Shown: one piece after another, positions 48,401-58,501 of the stretch
Numbering within the stretch: position 1 is the first letter of the stretch
Layout: the number at the start of each line of letters is the position of its first letter
Assembly: GCF_001425785.1 (NCBI RefSeq)
Contig: NZ_LMDI01000021.1
Coordinates: forward strand, 24,606-88,605
Source of the DNA: Rhizobacter sp. Root1221
GTDB lineage: Bacteria; Pseudomonadota; Gammaproteobacteria; Burkholderiales; Burkholderiaceae_C
Direction: 5' to 3'
DNA length: 64,000 nucleotides
The notes under the pieces: generated by a model
What the model saw: the letters and a program-made list of their open reading frames with translations, nothing else
Databases searched by the model: none
What the model was told of the DNA's origin: nothing
Made by a program: the position numbers and the translations under genes

Positions 48401-50375
48401 CGCCGGCTATGACAACGGCGGTGAACACCCGGGCACGCTCGGGGGCACGGTGCCCGGCCCGAACCGCATCCAGGTGCCGGTGACCGTTCCAGGCGCGCAA
48501 GGCACGGGGTATGACTTCAGCGAACGCGCGCAGGCGCCGTCGAGCGTGACCGGCTCCGTCTGGCGCGACGCCGACCACGACCGCCTGCTGGCGGGCGGCG
48601 AACCGCTGGTGAGCGGCTGGACCGTCGAACTGCTCGGGTGCACCGACGGCGCGGCCGCGTGCGCGCAGGGCGACCTGGTGGTGCGCCACACGGTGACCAC
48701 CGGGGCCGATGGGGCCTACCGTTTCGACAACGTGGTGCCGGGCGGATACACGGTGCGCTTTCGCACGCCGGCAGGCCAGGTGGTAGGCGGGGTGTGGCCT
48801 ACCGACCCGGTGCAAAACGGCGCGGGCGGGGCCAACCCGACAGTGCCGGGCGCCGCGCCGCGCGCCGCGATCCCGCTCACCGTGACGGCGGGCGTGGCCA
48901 TCGTGCAGCAGGATCTCCCGCTCGACCCGAGCGGCATCGTCTACGACAGCCTGAGCGGCCAGCCGGTGGCTGGCGTCGTGGTGACGATCACCGGCCCGGC
49001 CGGGTTCGACGCGGCCGCCCACCTGCTGGGTGGCAACGCGAGCGTGACGACCCCTGGCGAGGGCCTGTACCAGTTCTTCCTGTTGCCGGGTGCGCCCGCG
49101 GGCGACTACACGCTCGCGGTGACGCCGCCGTCGGGTTACGTGAACTCGTTGACGTACCCGCCGGCCGCCGGCCCGCTGAACGCGCTCACCTGCAGCGCGC
49201 CGTCGGGCCCGGTGGACACGACGCCGGCCGACCCGTGCGTGGTGTCGGCCGTCATGCCGGCTCCCGGTGCGGCCCCTGCGTACTTCACCACGATCTTCAT
49301 TCCCGCGGCCGGTGCGCAGAACGTGGTCAACAACCACCTGCCCATCGATCCGCAGGGGACGGGCACCGTGATCGAGCTTCGCAAGACCACGTCGAAGCTG
49401 ACCGTTCGCAAGGGCGAGTTGGTGCCGTACGCGATCACCGCCCGCAACACCCGTGCTGTGGCGCTCGGCAACGTGGTGCTCACCGACACGCTGCCCCCGG
49501 GCTTCAAGTACGTGGCCGGTTCGCTGACTGTGCAACGCCTGCCGGGCGGCGTGGTCACGCCCGTGGTGCCGCGTGTCGACGGCCGCCGGCTGACGATCCC
49601 GGCGCGCGACTTCGCCGCCAGCGAAACCCAGCGCTTTGCGATGGTGCTCGGCGTGGGCAGCGGCGTGGGGGAGGGCGAGTACGTGAACCAGGTGGTGGCC
49701 ACGCAGGGAGAACAAGGTCCGGCGCTGTCGGGTGTGGCGACAGCCCGCGTGCGGGTCGTGCCGGACGCACTCTTCGATTGCACCGACGTGGTCGGCAAGG
49801 TCTACGACGACAAGAACGCGAACGGCTACCAGGATGACGGCGAACCGGGGCTCGCGAACGTGCGGATCGCCACCGTCAACGGCCTGCTCGTGACCACCGA
49901 CGCCGACGGCCGCTTCCACATCGCCTGCGCGGCGGTGCCCAAGGACGGCACCGGCAGCAACCTCGTGCTCAAGCTCGACGAGCGCACGTTGCCGTCCGGC
50001 TACCGCGTGACCAGCGAGAACCCGGCCGCCGAACGCGTGACCCGCGGCAAGCTCGTGAAGGTGAACTTCGGCGCCACGGTGCACCGCGTGGTGCGCCTCG
50101 ACCTGACGGCCGATGCGTTCGACGGTGGGGTGCTGAAGCCCGCGCTCGAGGGGCAGCTGGACCGTGTGATGGCGGCACTCGAGGCGCGGCCATCGATCCT
50201 TCGCCTGGCCTACCGCGCCGACGCCGGCGAACCCGCGGCGACTGGCGACGAGCGCATCGGCGCGCTGACCCGCACGCTGCGCGACCGCTGGCGCCAGCAC
50301 GGCGCCGCGCGGGGCCGGACGCTGTTCAACCTGGACATCGAGGTCGAGCGTGTGCCGGCCTCCGTCACCCGCTGA
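42453..50375 (+). CDS. giant DUF11 / SdrD B-like repeat surface protein
   Basis: 2640 residues. Signal region (about 1-44, ending GAAQA) is followed by about eight DUF11 domains, starting near 46, 168, 291, 425, 569, 725, 870 and 1019; each carries a phrase like TDTLPAGLQ. Seven SdrD B-like/Cna-B repeats begin near 1173, 1305, 1418, 1539, 1673, 1794 and 1912, each with a calcium-type DxNxNGxxDxGEPGxxG loop. Two diverged ones are near 2031 and 2160. Another DUF11 (about 2305), a final SdrD repeat (2446) and an OmpA-like end (about 2546-2640) follow. No sortase motif or T1SS signal is seen. It is probably an adhesin or matrix protein, and the next gene, 12 bases on, may be its outer-membrane partner. 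Confidence 0.88.
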   Translation: MTHVVGWNLAQRIGRAGWNAVRGHGARLALVPLLGLSLLGAAQAQLIISDLPDTPDPVAAGGTVTYAVRVAETNGSPVSGGAFSFSVPASGVYAGTGTLPAGVSCTGMTVGQAGPGLLSCTGITLGANGQADVPLRVRSTVQGTMSVTATPTPGGPAQTELTTVNAGADLALAINGATSVAAGSTQTYQLVVTNQGPDTSPASTLTYSVPSGFVPSSTPAGCSIAGGTMTCSLGSIANGASRSVSVTGTVSAGGGSAVTHAADVAAGGGVGDGVAADNTRTLDTAVTPGSAISVTKSKSVADPVATGSLFNFLLATRYSGDYPVGVQVSDPLPANFCFAGGSTTYTSNGWTCTASSSCPSTGATLTCTRGGSGAAGHNVALGSIAIPVRAETTGSGVLNTATISAPGVTSHNHAVATTVIDPVSDFEAHKTKSWPQSSVPANTPFTYSIWARNLGPTAFPSTGVVTLVDTVPAGLQVDGVAPGANFTCVSSGGGAYPQAGPVTITCSSSNAAVAVGANTATSVITARATSTGALLTNQMCVSASGGPVDDQSGNNCAGVGVTPQPPAEQADVSVLKRVVGLGDAAGNRQLAGLPVTWEIEVVNAGPATATNVDVTDVFNDVFNASAADYSLSTTPGAGTWASCALTPGAGRVSLDTCRIASVPVCTPGTDCPKVSVTVRHFGNGTSASNDFQVDNAAFALTQDQGDATLGNNTSSTARAYFQARTDVAVTKSDNPDPVPAGQLLTYTITASNPSATSGSAAYDVSITDTLPEGVVFLSATATNGSCSVTPGAGVATTPANKTLTCGWTSIARGAQQTVTVRVRPLAVLSVAGGGSGSISNTVAVSTSTPEIAGGAANNSHTEATTVSSPVYDLLVNKTDDADPVNVGDDVTYTLTATNNRPSTAEGVRLTDTLPSGTGAPTFVEVVTPLPAGVTCDTSGVTAGNAGGSIVCAITRLGGTGSGATGETTTVVVQVKLKGAEKGQYTNSAGIALTDPALNALDVLPGNNTASQPTTFRYKADVQAVAKRAVQPGTATPITTVSSTQAFDWLVDVRNNGPQEAETTTFTDTLPAGLQIAAAPTFTVTAGTFTPVAPACVGAVGATVVSCTIASMPQDGTATVRIPVRFAGTPAQGTVITNTASIVTTGSGDVNGGASSTGGNNFNSGSVTVQTPSVGGRVFHDLNGNGAFDAGEPGIATAITLTGTDNFGQPVSLSGTSDGTTGLFTFPVAPGTYTLTETQPATYLPGLTRAGAVSGAGSTAGTVPTVGAGVTTGPNGSNANVVAGIVLGTAGQSTANLFGEVRAASIAGRVYHDADYSGVAAPGEAGLAGVAIDLTGTDLFGNPVALSATTAAATGDYTFANLLPGTYAVAEPVQPAGYADGAERAGTAGGSTAVNDRVGGIALRSGAAATGYDFGEQRAKVPVHVFEDGNNDGVPQSGEAGIPGVVLHLTGTDASGQAIDIVATPVAGQPGHFEFLDVPPSGAGGYTLTETQPATYAPGKANANGNPGTVLPGGNTITGVTVGVVPATGTYLFGELTSGQVRGRTFYDRDGNGQLGAGEPGLAGTAIVLTGTDDNGNAVSRATVADANGEYVFDNVAPGTYALVETRPAGYLPGLTTAGTVTGAGSVPGTVPASGAGVTVGPNGSNANRIDGIRLGAPGASSSNNHFTSVRAASLAGSVFADVAPANGARDAAEPGMPGVSVTVGGTDLFGNAVSVALVTDSDGRFLAQNLLPGTYRLDEVQPADVTDGPEVLGTVGGAPRGTANPAGANDRFDAIVLASEDEGTGYHFGERGGQLAGRVFADRNNNGRQDTGEPGIPGVALTLAGRTSGGAPVSVTVTTDADGAYRFDGLLPSDATGYTITETQPATYADGLDTAGRVGGTVLGTAGNDTITGIVYTGGNGDGYTFGERGASLAGSVYNDANTNGTRDPGDLPLAGVTVTLTGTDNTGTPVTRTATTTAGGTYRFDDLPLPDGNGYTLTQTQPAGYDNGGEHPGTLGGTVPGPNRIQVPVTVPGAQGTGYDFSERAQAPSSVTGSVWRDADHDRLLAGGEPLVSGWTVELLGCTDGAAACAQGDLVVRHTVTTGADGAYRFDNVVPGGYTVRFRTPAGQVVGGVWPTDPVQNGAGGANPTVPGAAPRAAIPLTVTAGVAIVQQDLPLDPSGIVYDSLSGQPVAGVVVTITGPAGFDAAAHLLGGNASVTTPGEGLYQFFLLPGAPAGDYTLAVTPPSGYVNSLTYPPAAGPLNALTCSAPSGPVDTTPADPCVVSAVMPAPGAAPAYFTTIFIPAAGAQNVVNNHLPIDPQGTGTVIELRKTTSKLTVRKGELVPYAITARNTRAVALGNVVLTDTLPPGFKYVAGSLTVQRLPGGVVTPVVPRVDGRRLTIPARDFAASETQRFAMVLGVGSGVGEGEYVNQVVATQGEQGPALSGVATARVRVVPDALFDCTDVVGKVYDDKNANGYQDDGEPGLANVRIATVNGLLVTTDADGRFHIACAAVPKDGTGSNLVLKLDERTLPSGYRVTSENPAAERVTRGKLVKVNFGATVHRVVRLDLTADAFDGGVLKPALEGQLDRVMAALEARPSILRLAYRADAGEPAATGDERIGALTRTLRDRWRQHGAARGRTLFNLDIEVERVPASVTR

Positions 50376-50387
50376 CGGAGGACTGCC

Positions 50388-53300
50388 ATGCACCACCACC
50401 CCGACGCATTCACCCTCTTCGAGCGCTTCTGCATGAACCGACCTTTTCGACGTGCCGCGCTGTCGAGCGCGGCGGCAGCCGCCTGCCTCACGCTGGGCGC
50501 CGCCGTGGCCCAACCCGCCGACACCTGCGCCGCGGATGCGCGCGGCCGCTTCAGCGACCGCTGCGAGCCCGACCGGCGCGCGGTGGAAATCGACGGCACC
50601 GACCGCGTGCCCGAAACCTCCGAACGGGAACTGCCGAAACTCACGTTCCTGCTCGGGGACGACCGCTCGGTGACCGAAACCCGCGTCACCGTTCCGGCGC
50701 GCACCGTGCCCGGCACGCCCGTGGAGCGCACCGACACGCACACGCCGCGTTTCGATTCCGGCGAGGACCTGCTCAAGCCCGCCGACCGCGCGCGGCTCGA
50801 CGCGATCGTCGCGCAGGTGAAGGGCCGCGAACAGCTGCGCTTCGAGATCGTGGGCCACACCGACGTGCAGCGCATCAGCCCACGCCTGCGACCGCGCTTT
50901 CCCGACAACCAGGCGCTCGGCCTCGGCCGCGCCCAGCAGGTGGGCCGCTACCTGACCGCGCAGCTCGGGCTGCCGGACACCGCGTTCACCGCGCAGTCGC
51001 GTGGCCCGGACGAACCCGTGGCCACGCCGCGCGAGAACACCGCGAACTGGCCCGCCAACCGGCGGGTCGAGGTGCGGGTGTACTGGCGCGATCCCGTCGT
51101 GCCGGCCGTGGCGCCCGCGCCTGCCGTGGTCGCCCAGGTCGACCCGACCGAGTGCCACATGCTGACGCCGTACGCCGGCACCGACGGCCCGCTGCGTTTG
51201 ACGATCGACGGCAAGCCCGAGGTGGGTGCCGATTCGTCGAGCGCGGACCGCCAGCGGTGCATCGACGTGCGCCTCGAGCATGACCACCTGCGCCTGCAGT
51301 ACGACAGCCTGTCGCAACCCCGCCGGCTCAACGCCGCGGCCTGGCCCACGACCGTGGTGCCCGGCGACACGGTGCAGTTCCTCGGCTACAGCAACTACCG
51401 GCTGTTCGCGCGCCGGGCCGAGCTGCGCGTGTTCGTGGCGGACGACACGCTGCAGCCGCGGTTGCTGGCCGCCGTGCGGCTTCGCGCCGACTGGCGAGCC
51501 ACCTGGGAGGTGCCCGCGGACCTGACCGAACGCAAGCTCTTCTACCGCGTGCGCGTCTACGACGCGGACGGCCGCTTCGACGAAACCGGCGACTTCACGC
51601 TGACCGTCGCGGGCCAGCGCCCCCCGTCGGACGTGCCCGCAACGGACGGCGCCGCCGAACGGCAACTGATGACCGCTTACGGCGACAGCCGCATTGCGAT
51701 CGCGAACATCCCGATCCAGGGCGGCACGGTGACGGCCAGCGGCGACGGCATCCGCACGGGGCAGACGGTGCGTGCGCTGGGCTTCGACGTGCCGGTGGAT
51801 CCGCAGGGCCGGTTCGTGTTCCAGCAACTGGTGCCGCGCCGTGTGCAGACCGGCGAGATCGCGGTGGCCGACCTGGACGGCACCGCGCGCGTGTACCGCC
51901 GTGACTTCGAGATCCCGAAGCAGGACTGGTTCGTCGTGGGCCAGGCCGATGTCACGGTGGGCCGCAACCACGTCGACGGCCCGGCGGCCCTCGTCACGCA
52001 AGACACGAACCGGCAACGCGGGGACACCTGGGCCGAAGGGCGCTTCGCCTTCTACGGAAAGGGGCTGCTCGACGATCGCTGGACACTGACCGGCAGCGTC
52101 GACACCGAAGAGCGCCCGTTCAACGAACTGCTGCGCAACCTCGACCGCAAGGATGCCACGTCGCTCTTTCGCCGGCTCGACCCGGCCGATTCGTGGGCCA
52201 CGTTCGGCGACGATTCGACCAGCATCGACGACGCCCCCACGCAGGGCCGCATCTACCTCAAGGTGGACGATGGCCGCTCGCATGCGATGTGGGGCAACTT
52301 CAAGCTGAACCTCGACGACACGCAGCTCGCGCAGGTGAGCCGAGGCCTCTACGGCGCCCATGGCCGGTACGTGGGCGACACGTCCACCGATGCAGGCGAT
52401 GCGCGCCTGCGCGCCGACGTGTACGCCGCCGAGCCGGGTTCGCTCGCGGCGCGCGAGGAGTTCCGCGGCACGGGCGGGTCGTTGTACTACCTGCGCCACC
52501 AGGACCTGACCCGCGGTGCCGAGAAGGTGTTCGTCGAAGTGCGCGACCGCGATTCCGGCCTCGTGCTGTCGCGCCGCCAGCTCGTGCCATCGTCCGACTA
52601 CGAGATCGACTACCTGCAGGGCCGGGTGCTGCTCGCCTCGCCGCTCGCGAGCCTGGCCGACGACAGCAGCCTCGTGCGCGCCGGAGGCCTCGCCGGTTTG
52701 CCGGCCTACCTCGTGGTGGACTACGAGTACGTGCCGTTCGTGAGCTCGCTCGACACCCTCGCCACCGGCGGGCGCGTGGCGTGGTGGGCCACCGATGCGG
52801 TGCGGGTGGGCGTGACCGCGTCGCGCCAGAAGCAGACCGGTGGCGACCAGCGGCTGGGAGGCGTCGATGTCACGGTGCGCCAGAGCGACACCCGCTGGGT
52901 GAAGGCCGAAGTGGCCCGCAGCGAGGGCCCGGGCACCGGGCAGTTGACCTCCAGCGATGGCGGGTTCGCGTTCGACGGACAGGCGCTCGGCACCGACGTG
53001 AAGGCGAACGCCTGGCGCGTCGAGGGCCAGACCGACGTGGCCGGCACGGGCCGGGTCGGCGCCTATGCGCAGCACCGCGACGCGGGCTTCTCGGGCCCGG
53101 GTCAGCTCGCGGCGAACGAGACGCAGCAGGCGGGCGTCAGCGCCGCGCTGCCGGTGGGCGAACGCACCGAGTTGCGCGTGAAGGCCGATCGCCGCGACGA
53201 GACCAACGGCTTCGACACCGACGCCGCCGAGGTGCAGTTGGGCCACACACTGAGCCCGCAGTGGAAACTCGGTGCCACGGTGCGCCACGACAGCAAACGC

Positions 53301-54605
53301 ACGGATGCGCTGGTCACGAACCCGCTGCTGCCGTCGAACGCGGTGGTGCAGGGCGAGCGCACCGACGCGGCCTTGCAGGCCGAGTACACGGGTGCTGGCT
53401 GGAGCGGCTACGTGTTCGGGCAGCAGACCGTGGGCCGCACCGGCTCGCGCCGCAGCAACGACCGGGGCGGCGTGGGCGGCCGCTACCGGGTCTCCGACAA
53501 GTTCGCGGTGAACGGCGAGGCTTCGGGTGGTGATGGCGGCCTCGCCGGCAAGGCGGGCGCCGAGTACCAGTACGACGACCGGTCGAGCGTGTACACGACG
53601 TACGTTCTCGACACGGGCCGCACCGACGAGAACGTCACCGGCCGGGGCGGCAGCCTCGTCAGCGGCGTGAAGTCGCGCGTGGCCGACGGCTTGAACGTCT
53701 ACACCGAACACCGTCACACGACGGGTCAGCAACCGGGCCTCACGCACGCGTATGGCGTGCAGTACGCGCCCGATCCGCGCTGGACGTTCGGCGCGTCGTT
53801 CGAGAACGGCCGCATCGGGTCCGAGACGCTCGGCGAACTCGATCGCGAGGCCGCGGCGCTGACCGCCGGCTACTCGTCCGACACCGTGCGCTACAGCGGC
53901 GGCGCCGAGTACCGCACCGACCGCAGCCGCACCGAGGAGCGGCGCAGCTGGCTGCTCAAGAACGCGATCAGCGTGAAGGCGGACCGGGACAGCCGCTGGA
54001 TCGGCAAGCTCAACTGGGCCGACAGCAACAGCAGCACCGGCGCACTCGCCGCCGCGAAGTACACCGAGGCCGTGGCCGGCTACGCATTCCGCCCCGTCGC
54101 GAACGACCGGTTCAACGTGCTGTTGAAGTACACCTACCTGTACGACCTGTCGTCGCCGGGCCAGGTGCTCGCCACCGAGGCCACGCAGGCCGCCGTGTCG
54201 ACGACGGGCATCGATTACCAGCAGCGCAGCCATGTCGCGGCGATCGATGCCACGTACGACCTCACCGAACGCTGGACCGTGGGTGGCAAGTACGCGCGCC
54301 GCACCGGCGAGCTGCGCGCGAGCCGCGATGACAGCGCGCCGTGGTTCCGCAGCACCGCCGACCTGATGGTGCTCCGCATCGACTGGAAGGTGTTGCGCCG
54401 CTGGGATGCGCTCGCCGAGGTGCGCTCGCTGCGTGCCCGCGAACTGGGCGACCGGCGCGACGGCCTGCTGACGGCCGGCTACTACCACGTCAACGAGAAC
54501 TTCAAGGTGGGGGTGGGCTACAACTTCACCGACTTCTCGGACGACCTGACGGACCTCAGCTACCGCAGCCGCGGCTGGTTCCTCAACATGCTCGGCAAAT
54601 TCTGA
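50388..54605 (+). CDS. OmpA-domain outer-membrane beta-barrel protein
   Basis: 1405 residues. ATG 50388 is preceded by CGGAGGA and follows the giant gene by 12 bases; ATG 50433 would give a tighter signal peptide ([19 protein letters not shown]). An OmpA-like peptidoglycan-binding domain occupies about 118-236 ([30 protein letters not shown]). Ig-like regions follow (about 250-420 and 430-510). From about 530 to the end is an alternating amphipathic beta pattern that finishes [11 protein letters not shown]; the terminal Phe is the outer-membrane assembly signal. A role as anchor or export partner of the giant protein is inferred from pairing. Confidence 0.85.
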   Translation: MHHHPDAFTLFERFCMNRPFRRAALSSAAAAACLTLGAAVAQPADTCAADARGRFSDRCEPDRRAVEIDGTDRVPETSERELPKLTFLLGDDRSVTETRVTVPARTVPGTPVERTDTHTPRFDSGEDLLKPADRARLDAIVAQVKGREQLRFEIVGHTDVQRISPRLRPRFPDNQALGLGRAQQVGRYLTAQLGLPDTAFTAQSRGPDEPVATPRENTANWPANRRVEVRVYWRDPVVPAVAPAPAVVAQVDPTECHMLTPYAGTDGPLRLTIDGKPEVGADSSSADRQRCIDVRLEHDHLRLQYDSLSQPRRLNAAAWPTTVVPGDTVQFLGYSNYRLFARRAELRVFVADDTLQPRLLAAVRLRADWRATWEVPADLTERKLFYRVRVYDADGRFDETGDFTLTVAGQRPPSDVPATDGAAERQLMTAYGDSRIAIANIPIQGGTVTASGDGIRTGQTVRALGFDVPVDPQGRFVFQQLVPRRVQTGEIAVADLDGTARVYRRDFEIPKQDWFVVGQADVTVGRNHVDGPAALVTQDTNRQRGDTWAEGRFAFYGKGLLDDRWTLTGSVDTEERPFNELLRNLDRKDATSLFRRLDPADSWATFGDDSTSIDDAPTQGRIYLKVDDGRSHAMWGNFKLNLDDTQLAQVSRGLYGAHGRYVGDTSTDAGDARLRADVYAAEPGSLAAREEFRGTGGSLYYLRHQDLTRGAEKVFVEVRDRDSGLVLSRRQLVPSSDYEIDYLQGRVLLASPLASLADDSSLVRAGGLAGLPAYLVVDYEYVPFVSSLDTLATGGRVAWWATDAVRVGVTASRQKQTGGDQRLGGVDVTVRQSDTRWVKAEVARSEGPGTGQLTSSDGGFAFDGQALGTDVKANAWRVEGQTDVAGTGRVGAYAQHRDAGFSGPGQLAANETQQAGVSAALPVGERTELRVKADRRDETNGFDTDAAEVQLGHTLSPQWKLGATVRHDSKRTDALVTNPLLPSNAVVQGERTDAALQAEYTGAGWSGYVFGQQTVGRTGSRRSNDRGGVGGRYRVSDKFAVNGEASGGDGGLAGKAGAEYQYDDRSSVYTTYVLDTGRTDENVTGRGGSLVSGVKSRVADGLNVYTEHRHTTGQQPGLTHAYGVQYAPDPRWTFGASFENGRIGSETLGELDREAAALTAGYSSDTVRYSGGAEYRTDRSRTEERRSWLLKNAISVKADRDSRWIGKLNWADSNSSTGALAAAKYTEAVAGYAFRPVANDRFNVLLKYTYLYDLSSPGQVLATEATQAAVSTTGIDYQQRSHVAAIDATYDLTERWTVGGKYARRTGELRASRDDSAPWFRSTADLMVLRIDWKVLRRWDALAEVRSLRARELGDRRDGLLTAGYYHVNENFKVGVGYNFTDFSDDLTDLSYRSRGWFLNMLGKF

Positions 54606-54622
54606 ACCCCCGGAGAGACTCC

Positions 54623-55327
54623 ATGAATATCAAGACCCTCAGCGCCGAATTCATCGGCACCTTCTGGCTCGTGCTCGGCGGCTGCGGCAGCGCCGTGCTC
54701 GCGGCTTCGTTTCCCGGCGGCGGCATCGGCCTGCTCGGTGTGTCGCTCGCGTTCGGGCTCACCGTGCTGACCGCCGCGGCGGCCGTCGGCCACGTGTCGG
54801 GCGCCCACCTGAACCCGGCGGTGTCGGTGGGCCTGTGGGCGGCCGGCCGGTTTCCCGCCTCGCGCCTCGTGCCGTACATCGCCGTGCAGGTGGCCGGCGG
54901 GGTGGCGGCGGGTGCCGTGCTGTACCTCGTCGCCAGCGGCAAGGCATCGTTCGACGTGGCGGCCGGCTTCGCCGCCAACGGTTACGGCGAGCATTCCCCG
55001 GGCGGCTATTCACTCGTGGCCGCACTGGTCACCGAGCTGGTGCTGACCGCGATGTTCCTGTTCGTGATCCTCGGGGCCACGTCGGGCCGCGCGTCGGCGG
55101 GTCTCGCGCCGGTGGCGATCGGCCTCGCGCTGACGCTCGTGCACCTGATCAGCATCCCGGTGACGAACACGTCGGTCAATCCGGCCCGCAGCACCGGCGT
55201 GGCGTTGTTCGCCGGCGGCTGGGCGTTGTCGCAGCTGTGGCTCTTCTGGGTGGCGCCGCTCGCGGGCGGCTTGCTCGGTGCGGGCCTGTACCGGATCGTG
55301 CAGGGACGCGACGGCGACGACGCGTGA
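54623..55327 (+). CDS. aqpZ: aquaporin Z
   Basis: 234 residues, six membrane helices and two half-helices with NPA boxes: [12 protein letters not shown] and [11 protein letters not shown]. Residues around them match water-selective AqpZ rather than glycerol channels. CGGAGAG precedes ATG 54623. It follows the outer-membrane gene by 17 bases and could be read through from it, though a functional link is not evident. Confidence 0.95.
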   Translation: MNIKTLSAEFIGTFWLVLGGCGSAVLAASFPGGGIGLLGVSLAFGLTVLTAAAAVGHVSGAHLNPAVSVGLWAAGRFPASRLVPYIAVQVAGGVAAGAVLYLVASGKASFDVAAGFAANGYGEHSPGGYSLVAALVTELVLTAMFLFVILGATSGRASAGLAPVAIGLALTLVHLISIPVTNTSVNPARSTGVALFAGGWALSQLWLFWVAPLAGGLLGAGLYRIVQGRDGDDA

Positions 55328-55417
55328 GCTGATCGCGGGAATGCGGTCGGGAGGCGCGGTCCTCGTGTGTCCCGACAAAAACGAAGTCGGCGCGGCTGGG
55401 CCACAATGCCGGCTCGC

Positions 55418-56344
55418 ATGGCCATGGACCGACTTCGCACCCTCACGCTCTTCAAGGCCGTCGCCGAGATGGGCAGCTTCATCAACGCTGCCGACGCACT
55501 GGACGTCTCGGCGTCGGTCGTGTCGCGTGCGGTGGCCGAGTTCGAGTCGCAGCTCGAGGTGCGGCTCTTCGAACGCTCCACCCGGCATGTGGCGCTGACA
55601 GCCGAGGGCCGGGTGGTGCTCGAGCAGGTCATCCACGTGCTCGACGCCTACGACGAACTGATGAACGCAGGCAGGAGCGGCGGCGCCGACGTCGCCGGCC
55701 ACGTGCGCCTGACCGCCCCGGCGTCGTTCGTGTGGGCGGTCAGCCCGGCGGTGTCGGCGTTCATCGCGCAGCATCCGAAGGTGATGATCGACCTGCAGCT
55801 GCGCGACACCCCGGGCGACCTGGTGCAGGAGGGCATCGACCTCGCGATGCGCATCGCGTGGGACCTGCCCGACACCCTCATCGCCCGGCGCATTGGCCAG
55901 GCCCGGCTCGGTGTGTTCGCGTCACCCGCGTACCTGGCGCGCAAGGGCACGCCGATGCACCCGGCCGACATCGTGTCGCACGACTGCCTGCGCTACACCG
56001 GCTTGGGCCGCCCCGTGCCTTGGGCGTTCGAGCATCGCCACACGAACGAACAGGTGGTGCCCACCGCCACGGGCATGCTGATGACCAACAGCGGCGAGGC
56101 GTTGATGTCCGCCGCGGTGCACGGTTCCGGCCTCGTGCTGCTGCCGTACTTCCTGGTCGCGCCCTTGCTGCGCACCGGGGCGCTCCAGCCGGTGCTCGCG
56201 GATTGGCGCGCGCCCGACCTCGGTGTGTACCTGACTTACGCCTCGCGCCGCAACCAGCCACAACGCGTGCGCGTGCTGATCGACTGGCTGGCCCGGTACT
56301 TCGAGGCCGCGCCGTTCGATCCCGAGGAACCGTCAACCGCCTGA
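55418..56344 (+). CDS. LysR-family transcriptional regulator
   Basis: 308 residues. HTH at about 18-38 ([20 protein letters not shown]) and an effector domain with [20 protein letters not shown], the CrgA-type pattern. Starts at 55406, 55418 or 55424 are possible; the family usually begins [10 protein letters not shown] (55424). It converges on eutC (12-base overlap), so it is not obviously the eut regulator. Confidence 0.88.
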   Translation: MAMDRLRTLTLFKAVAEMGSFINAADALDVSASVVSRAVAEFESQLEVRLFERSTRHVALTAEGRVVLEQVIHVLDAYDELMNAGRSGGADVAGHVRLTAPASFVWAVSPAVSAFIAQHPKVMIDLQLRDTPGDLVQEGIDLAMRIAWDLPDTLIARRIGQARLGVFASPAYLARKGTPMHPADIVSHDCLRYTGLGRPVPWAFEHRHTNEQVVPTATGMLMTNSGEALMSAAVHGSGLVLLPYFLVAPLLRTGALQPVLADWRAPDLGVYLTYASRRNQPQRVRVLIDWLARYFEAAPFDPEEPSTA

Positions 56345-57082
56345 CAGCGCCAGGTGGCTCAGGTCCTTGAGGTTCACCCCGGTGAGCCGCAGCCGCAGCG
56401 CCTCGTTGCACAACCACACCAACCGGCGTGCGGCGTCCGGGTAGGGCAGGCCCTCGGGGCGCACGTTGGAGATGCAGTTGCGTTCGGCGTCGTGGCGGCC
56501 GGTGCGCGGGTCCCATGTCAGGTAGATGCCCAGGCTGTCGGGTGAGCTGAGGCCGGGGCGTTCACCGATCAGCACGGCCACGAGCCGTGCGCGCAACCGC
56601 TCGCCCACCGGGTCGCCGAGGGCCACGCGGGCCTGCTCGGCCACCACGACCGGGCCGATGCGCCACGCCGCCGGGGCCAGCGCACGCACGGCCTGGAGCA
56701 GTGGCACCACGTGCCGGCTGGTGGCCAGCGACGACAGGCCGTCGGCGGCCACGAACACGAGGTCGGGTGGGGCGCCGTCGGTGGCCAGCGCGGCGGCGGA
56801 GGCTTCGTCCAGGCGGCGGCCCAGGTCGGGGCGCAGCAGGTACGTGGCGCGGTCGGGGGCAGCGCTGTGCACCCGCACCGAGGGCCAGCCCGCCGCGTCC
56901 AGCTGGCCGCACAACGCCGCGGCGTCGAGCGGCAGGTGCACCGCGTCGCGCGCGAGCGCGTGGGCCGCGCCGAATTTCAGCACCTCGCGGGTGGGCAGGC
57001 TCGCGCCGGTGCGGCCGAGCGCCACGCGCGCGGCGGTGAGGCTGCGCAGCCCGTGCCAGGGGTCCGGGGTGACGTCGTTCAT
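56333..57082 (-). CDS. eutC: ethanolamine ammonia-lyase small subunit
   Basis: 249 residues. With EutB it forms the adenosylcobalamin-dependent enzyme that splits ethanolamine to acetaldehyde and ammonia. [54 protein letters not shown] and [14 protein letters not shown] are family hallmarks. Start ATG 57082 overlaps the eutB stop by four bases. Confidence 0.95.
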   Translation of the reverse strand: MNDVTPDPWHGLRSLTAARVALGRTGASLPTREVLKFGAAHALARDAVHLPLDAAALCGQLDAAGWPSVRVHSAAPDRATYLLRPDLGRRLDEASAAALATDGAPPDLVFVAADGLSSLATSRHVVPLLQAVRALAPAAWRIGPVVVAEQARVALGDPVGERLRARLVAVLIGERPGLSSPDSLGIYLTWDPRTGRHDAERNCISNVRPEGLPYPDAARRLVWLCNEALRLRLTGVNLKDLSHLALSGG

Positions 57083-58485
57083 GCCGGCAGCCTCGCGGCC
57101 CCCAGGTGTTCGATCAGCCGGTGGGTGCCCGACACCGGGCGGATGCGGCCGGCGGGGTCGGTGATCTCCATCTTGAGCAGCCACGCCTCGAACTCGGGGG
57201 CACGCCGCAGGCCGAGCACCTCGCGCAGGTACAACGCGTCGTGGAACGATGTGCTCTGGTAGTTCAGCATGATGTCGTCGGCCCCTGGCACCCCCATCAG
57301 GAACGTGAGCCCGGCGGTGGCGAGCAGCGTCATCAGCGTGTCCATGTCGTCCGAATCGGCCTCGGCGTGGTTCGTGTAGCAGACGTCGCAGCCGAGCGGC
57401 AGGCCCATCAGCTTGCCGCAGAAGTGGTCCTCCAGGCCGGCACGGATGATCTGCTTGCCGTCGTACAGGTACTCGGGGCCGATGAACCCCACCACCGTGT
57501 TGCTGAGCAGCGGCGCGAACGCCCGCGCCACCGCGTAGGCCCGCGCCTCGCACGTCTGCTGGTCCACGCCGTGGTGGGCGTTCGCGGACAGCGCCGAACC
57601 CTGGCCCGTCTCGAAGTACATCACGTTGGCGGTGGCCGGGTCGCCCACGGTGGCGCGCCGCAGCGACAACGCGGCCTCGTGCGCCTCCTTCAGCACGGCC
57701 AGGTCGATGCCGAACGACGTGTTCGCCTGCTGCGTGCCGGCCACCGACTGGAACACCAGGTCCACCGGGGCACCGCGTTCGATGGCCTGGATGGTGTTGG
57801 TCACGTGGGTCAGCACGCACGATTGCGTGGGAATGCCGAAGCGGCCGATCACGTCGTCCATCAGGTGCCACAGGTCGATCAGCGCGGGCAGGCTGTCGGT
57901 GGCCGGGTTGATGCCGATCACCGCGTCGCCCGCCCCGTACAGCAGCCCGTCGAGCGTGGACACGGCGATGCCGCGCGGGTCGTCGGTGGGGTGGTTGGGC
58001 TGCAGGCGCACCGACAACCGGCCCGGCAGGCCGATGGTGTTGCGGAACCGCGTGACGACGTGGCACTTGCGTGCCACGAGGATCAGGTCCTGGTTGCGCA
58101 TCAGCTTGCTGACCGCCGCCGCCATCTCGGGGGTGATGCCGGCGTGCAGGCGGGCCAGCACCTCGGGCGTGGCGGCGTCCGACAGCAGCCAGTCGCGCAG
58201 GCCGCCCACGGTGAGGTGGGCCACGGGCGCGAACGCCGCGCGGTCGTGGGTGTCGATGATCAGCCGCGTGACTTCGTCGGCCTCGTACGGCACCAGCGCC
58301 TCGTCGAGGAACCGCTGCAGCGGCACGTCGGCCAGGCACAGCCGGGCCGCCAGGCGCTCGGCCGCGGTGCCCGCCGCGATGCCGGCCAGGGCATCGCCCG
58401 AGCGCATGGGCGTGGCCTTGGCCATCACCTCCTTCAGGCCGCTGAAGGAGAACGACTGGGCGCCGACACGTTCGCGGTAGCTCAT
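57079..58485 (-). CDS. eutB: ethanolamine ammonia-lyase large subunit
   Basis: 468 residues, normal length. TIM-barrel catalytic subunit. [58 protein letters not shown] and [16 protein letters not shown] are conserved. Like other Burkholderiales operons it lacks microcompartment shell genes, and no eutA reactivase or acetaldehyde dehydrogenase gene is in the window. Confidence 0.96.
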   Translation of the reverse strand: MSYRERVGAQSFSFSGLKEVMAKATPMRSGDALAGIAAGTAAERLAARLCLADVPLQRFLDEALVPYEADEVTRLIIDTHDRAAFAPVAHLTVGGLRDWLLSDAATPEVLARLHAGITPEMAAAVSKLMRNQDLILVARKCHVVTRFRNTIGLPGRLSVRLQPNHPTDDPRGIAVSTLDGLLYGAGDAVIGINPATDSLPALIDLWHLMDDVIGRFGIPTQSCVLTHVTNTIQAIERGAPVDLVFQSVAGTQQANTSFGIDLAVLKEAHEAALSLRRATVGDPATANVMYFETGQGSALSANAHHGVDQQTCEARAYAVARAFAPLLSNTVVGFIGPEYLYDGKQIIRAGLEDHFCGKLMGLPLGCDVCYTNHAEADSDDMDTLMTLLATAGLTFLMGVPGADDIMLNYQSTSFHDALYLREVLGLRRAPEFEAWLLKMEITDPAGRIRPVSGTHRLIEHLGAARLPA

Positions 58486-58501
58486 GGGCAGGGGGGGTGG
58501 G

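Noticed and set aside
42453..50375. CRISPR or tandem DNA repeats within the giant gene
   Set aside because: Similarity is at the protein level with diverged codons; no short identical repeats with spacers were seen anywhere in the window.
45054..54488. A 3144-codon open frame antisense to the giant surface gene and its neighbour
   Set aside because: It mirrors the third-position GC of the sense genes, has His/Arg/Ala/Val-rich composition without domains, and the sense strand shows clear repeats and signal peptides.
55346..55376. Terminator after aqpZ
   Set aside because: Only seven pairs (GTCGGGA/TCCCGAC) with a 17-base loop and no T-run; too weak to call.
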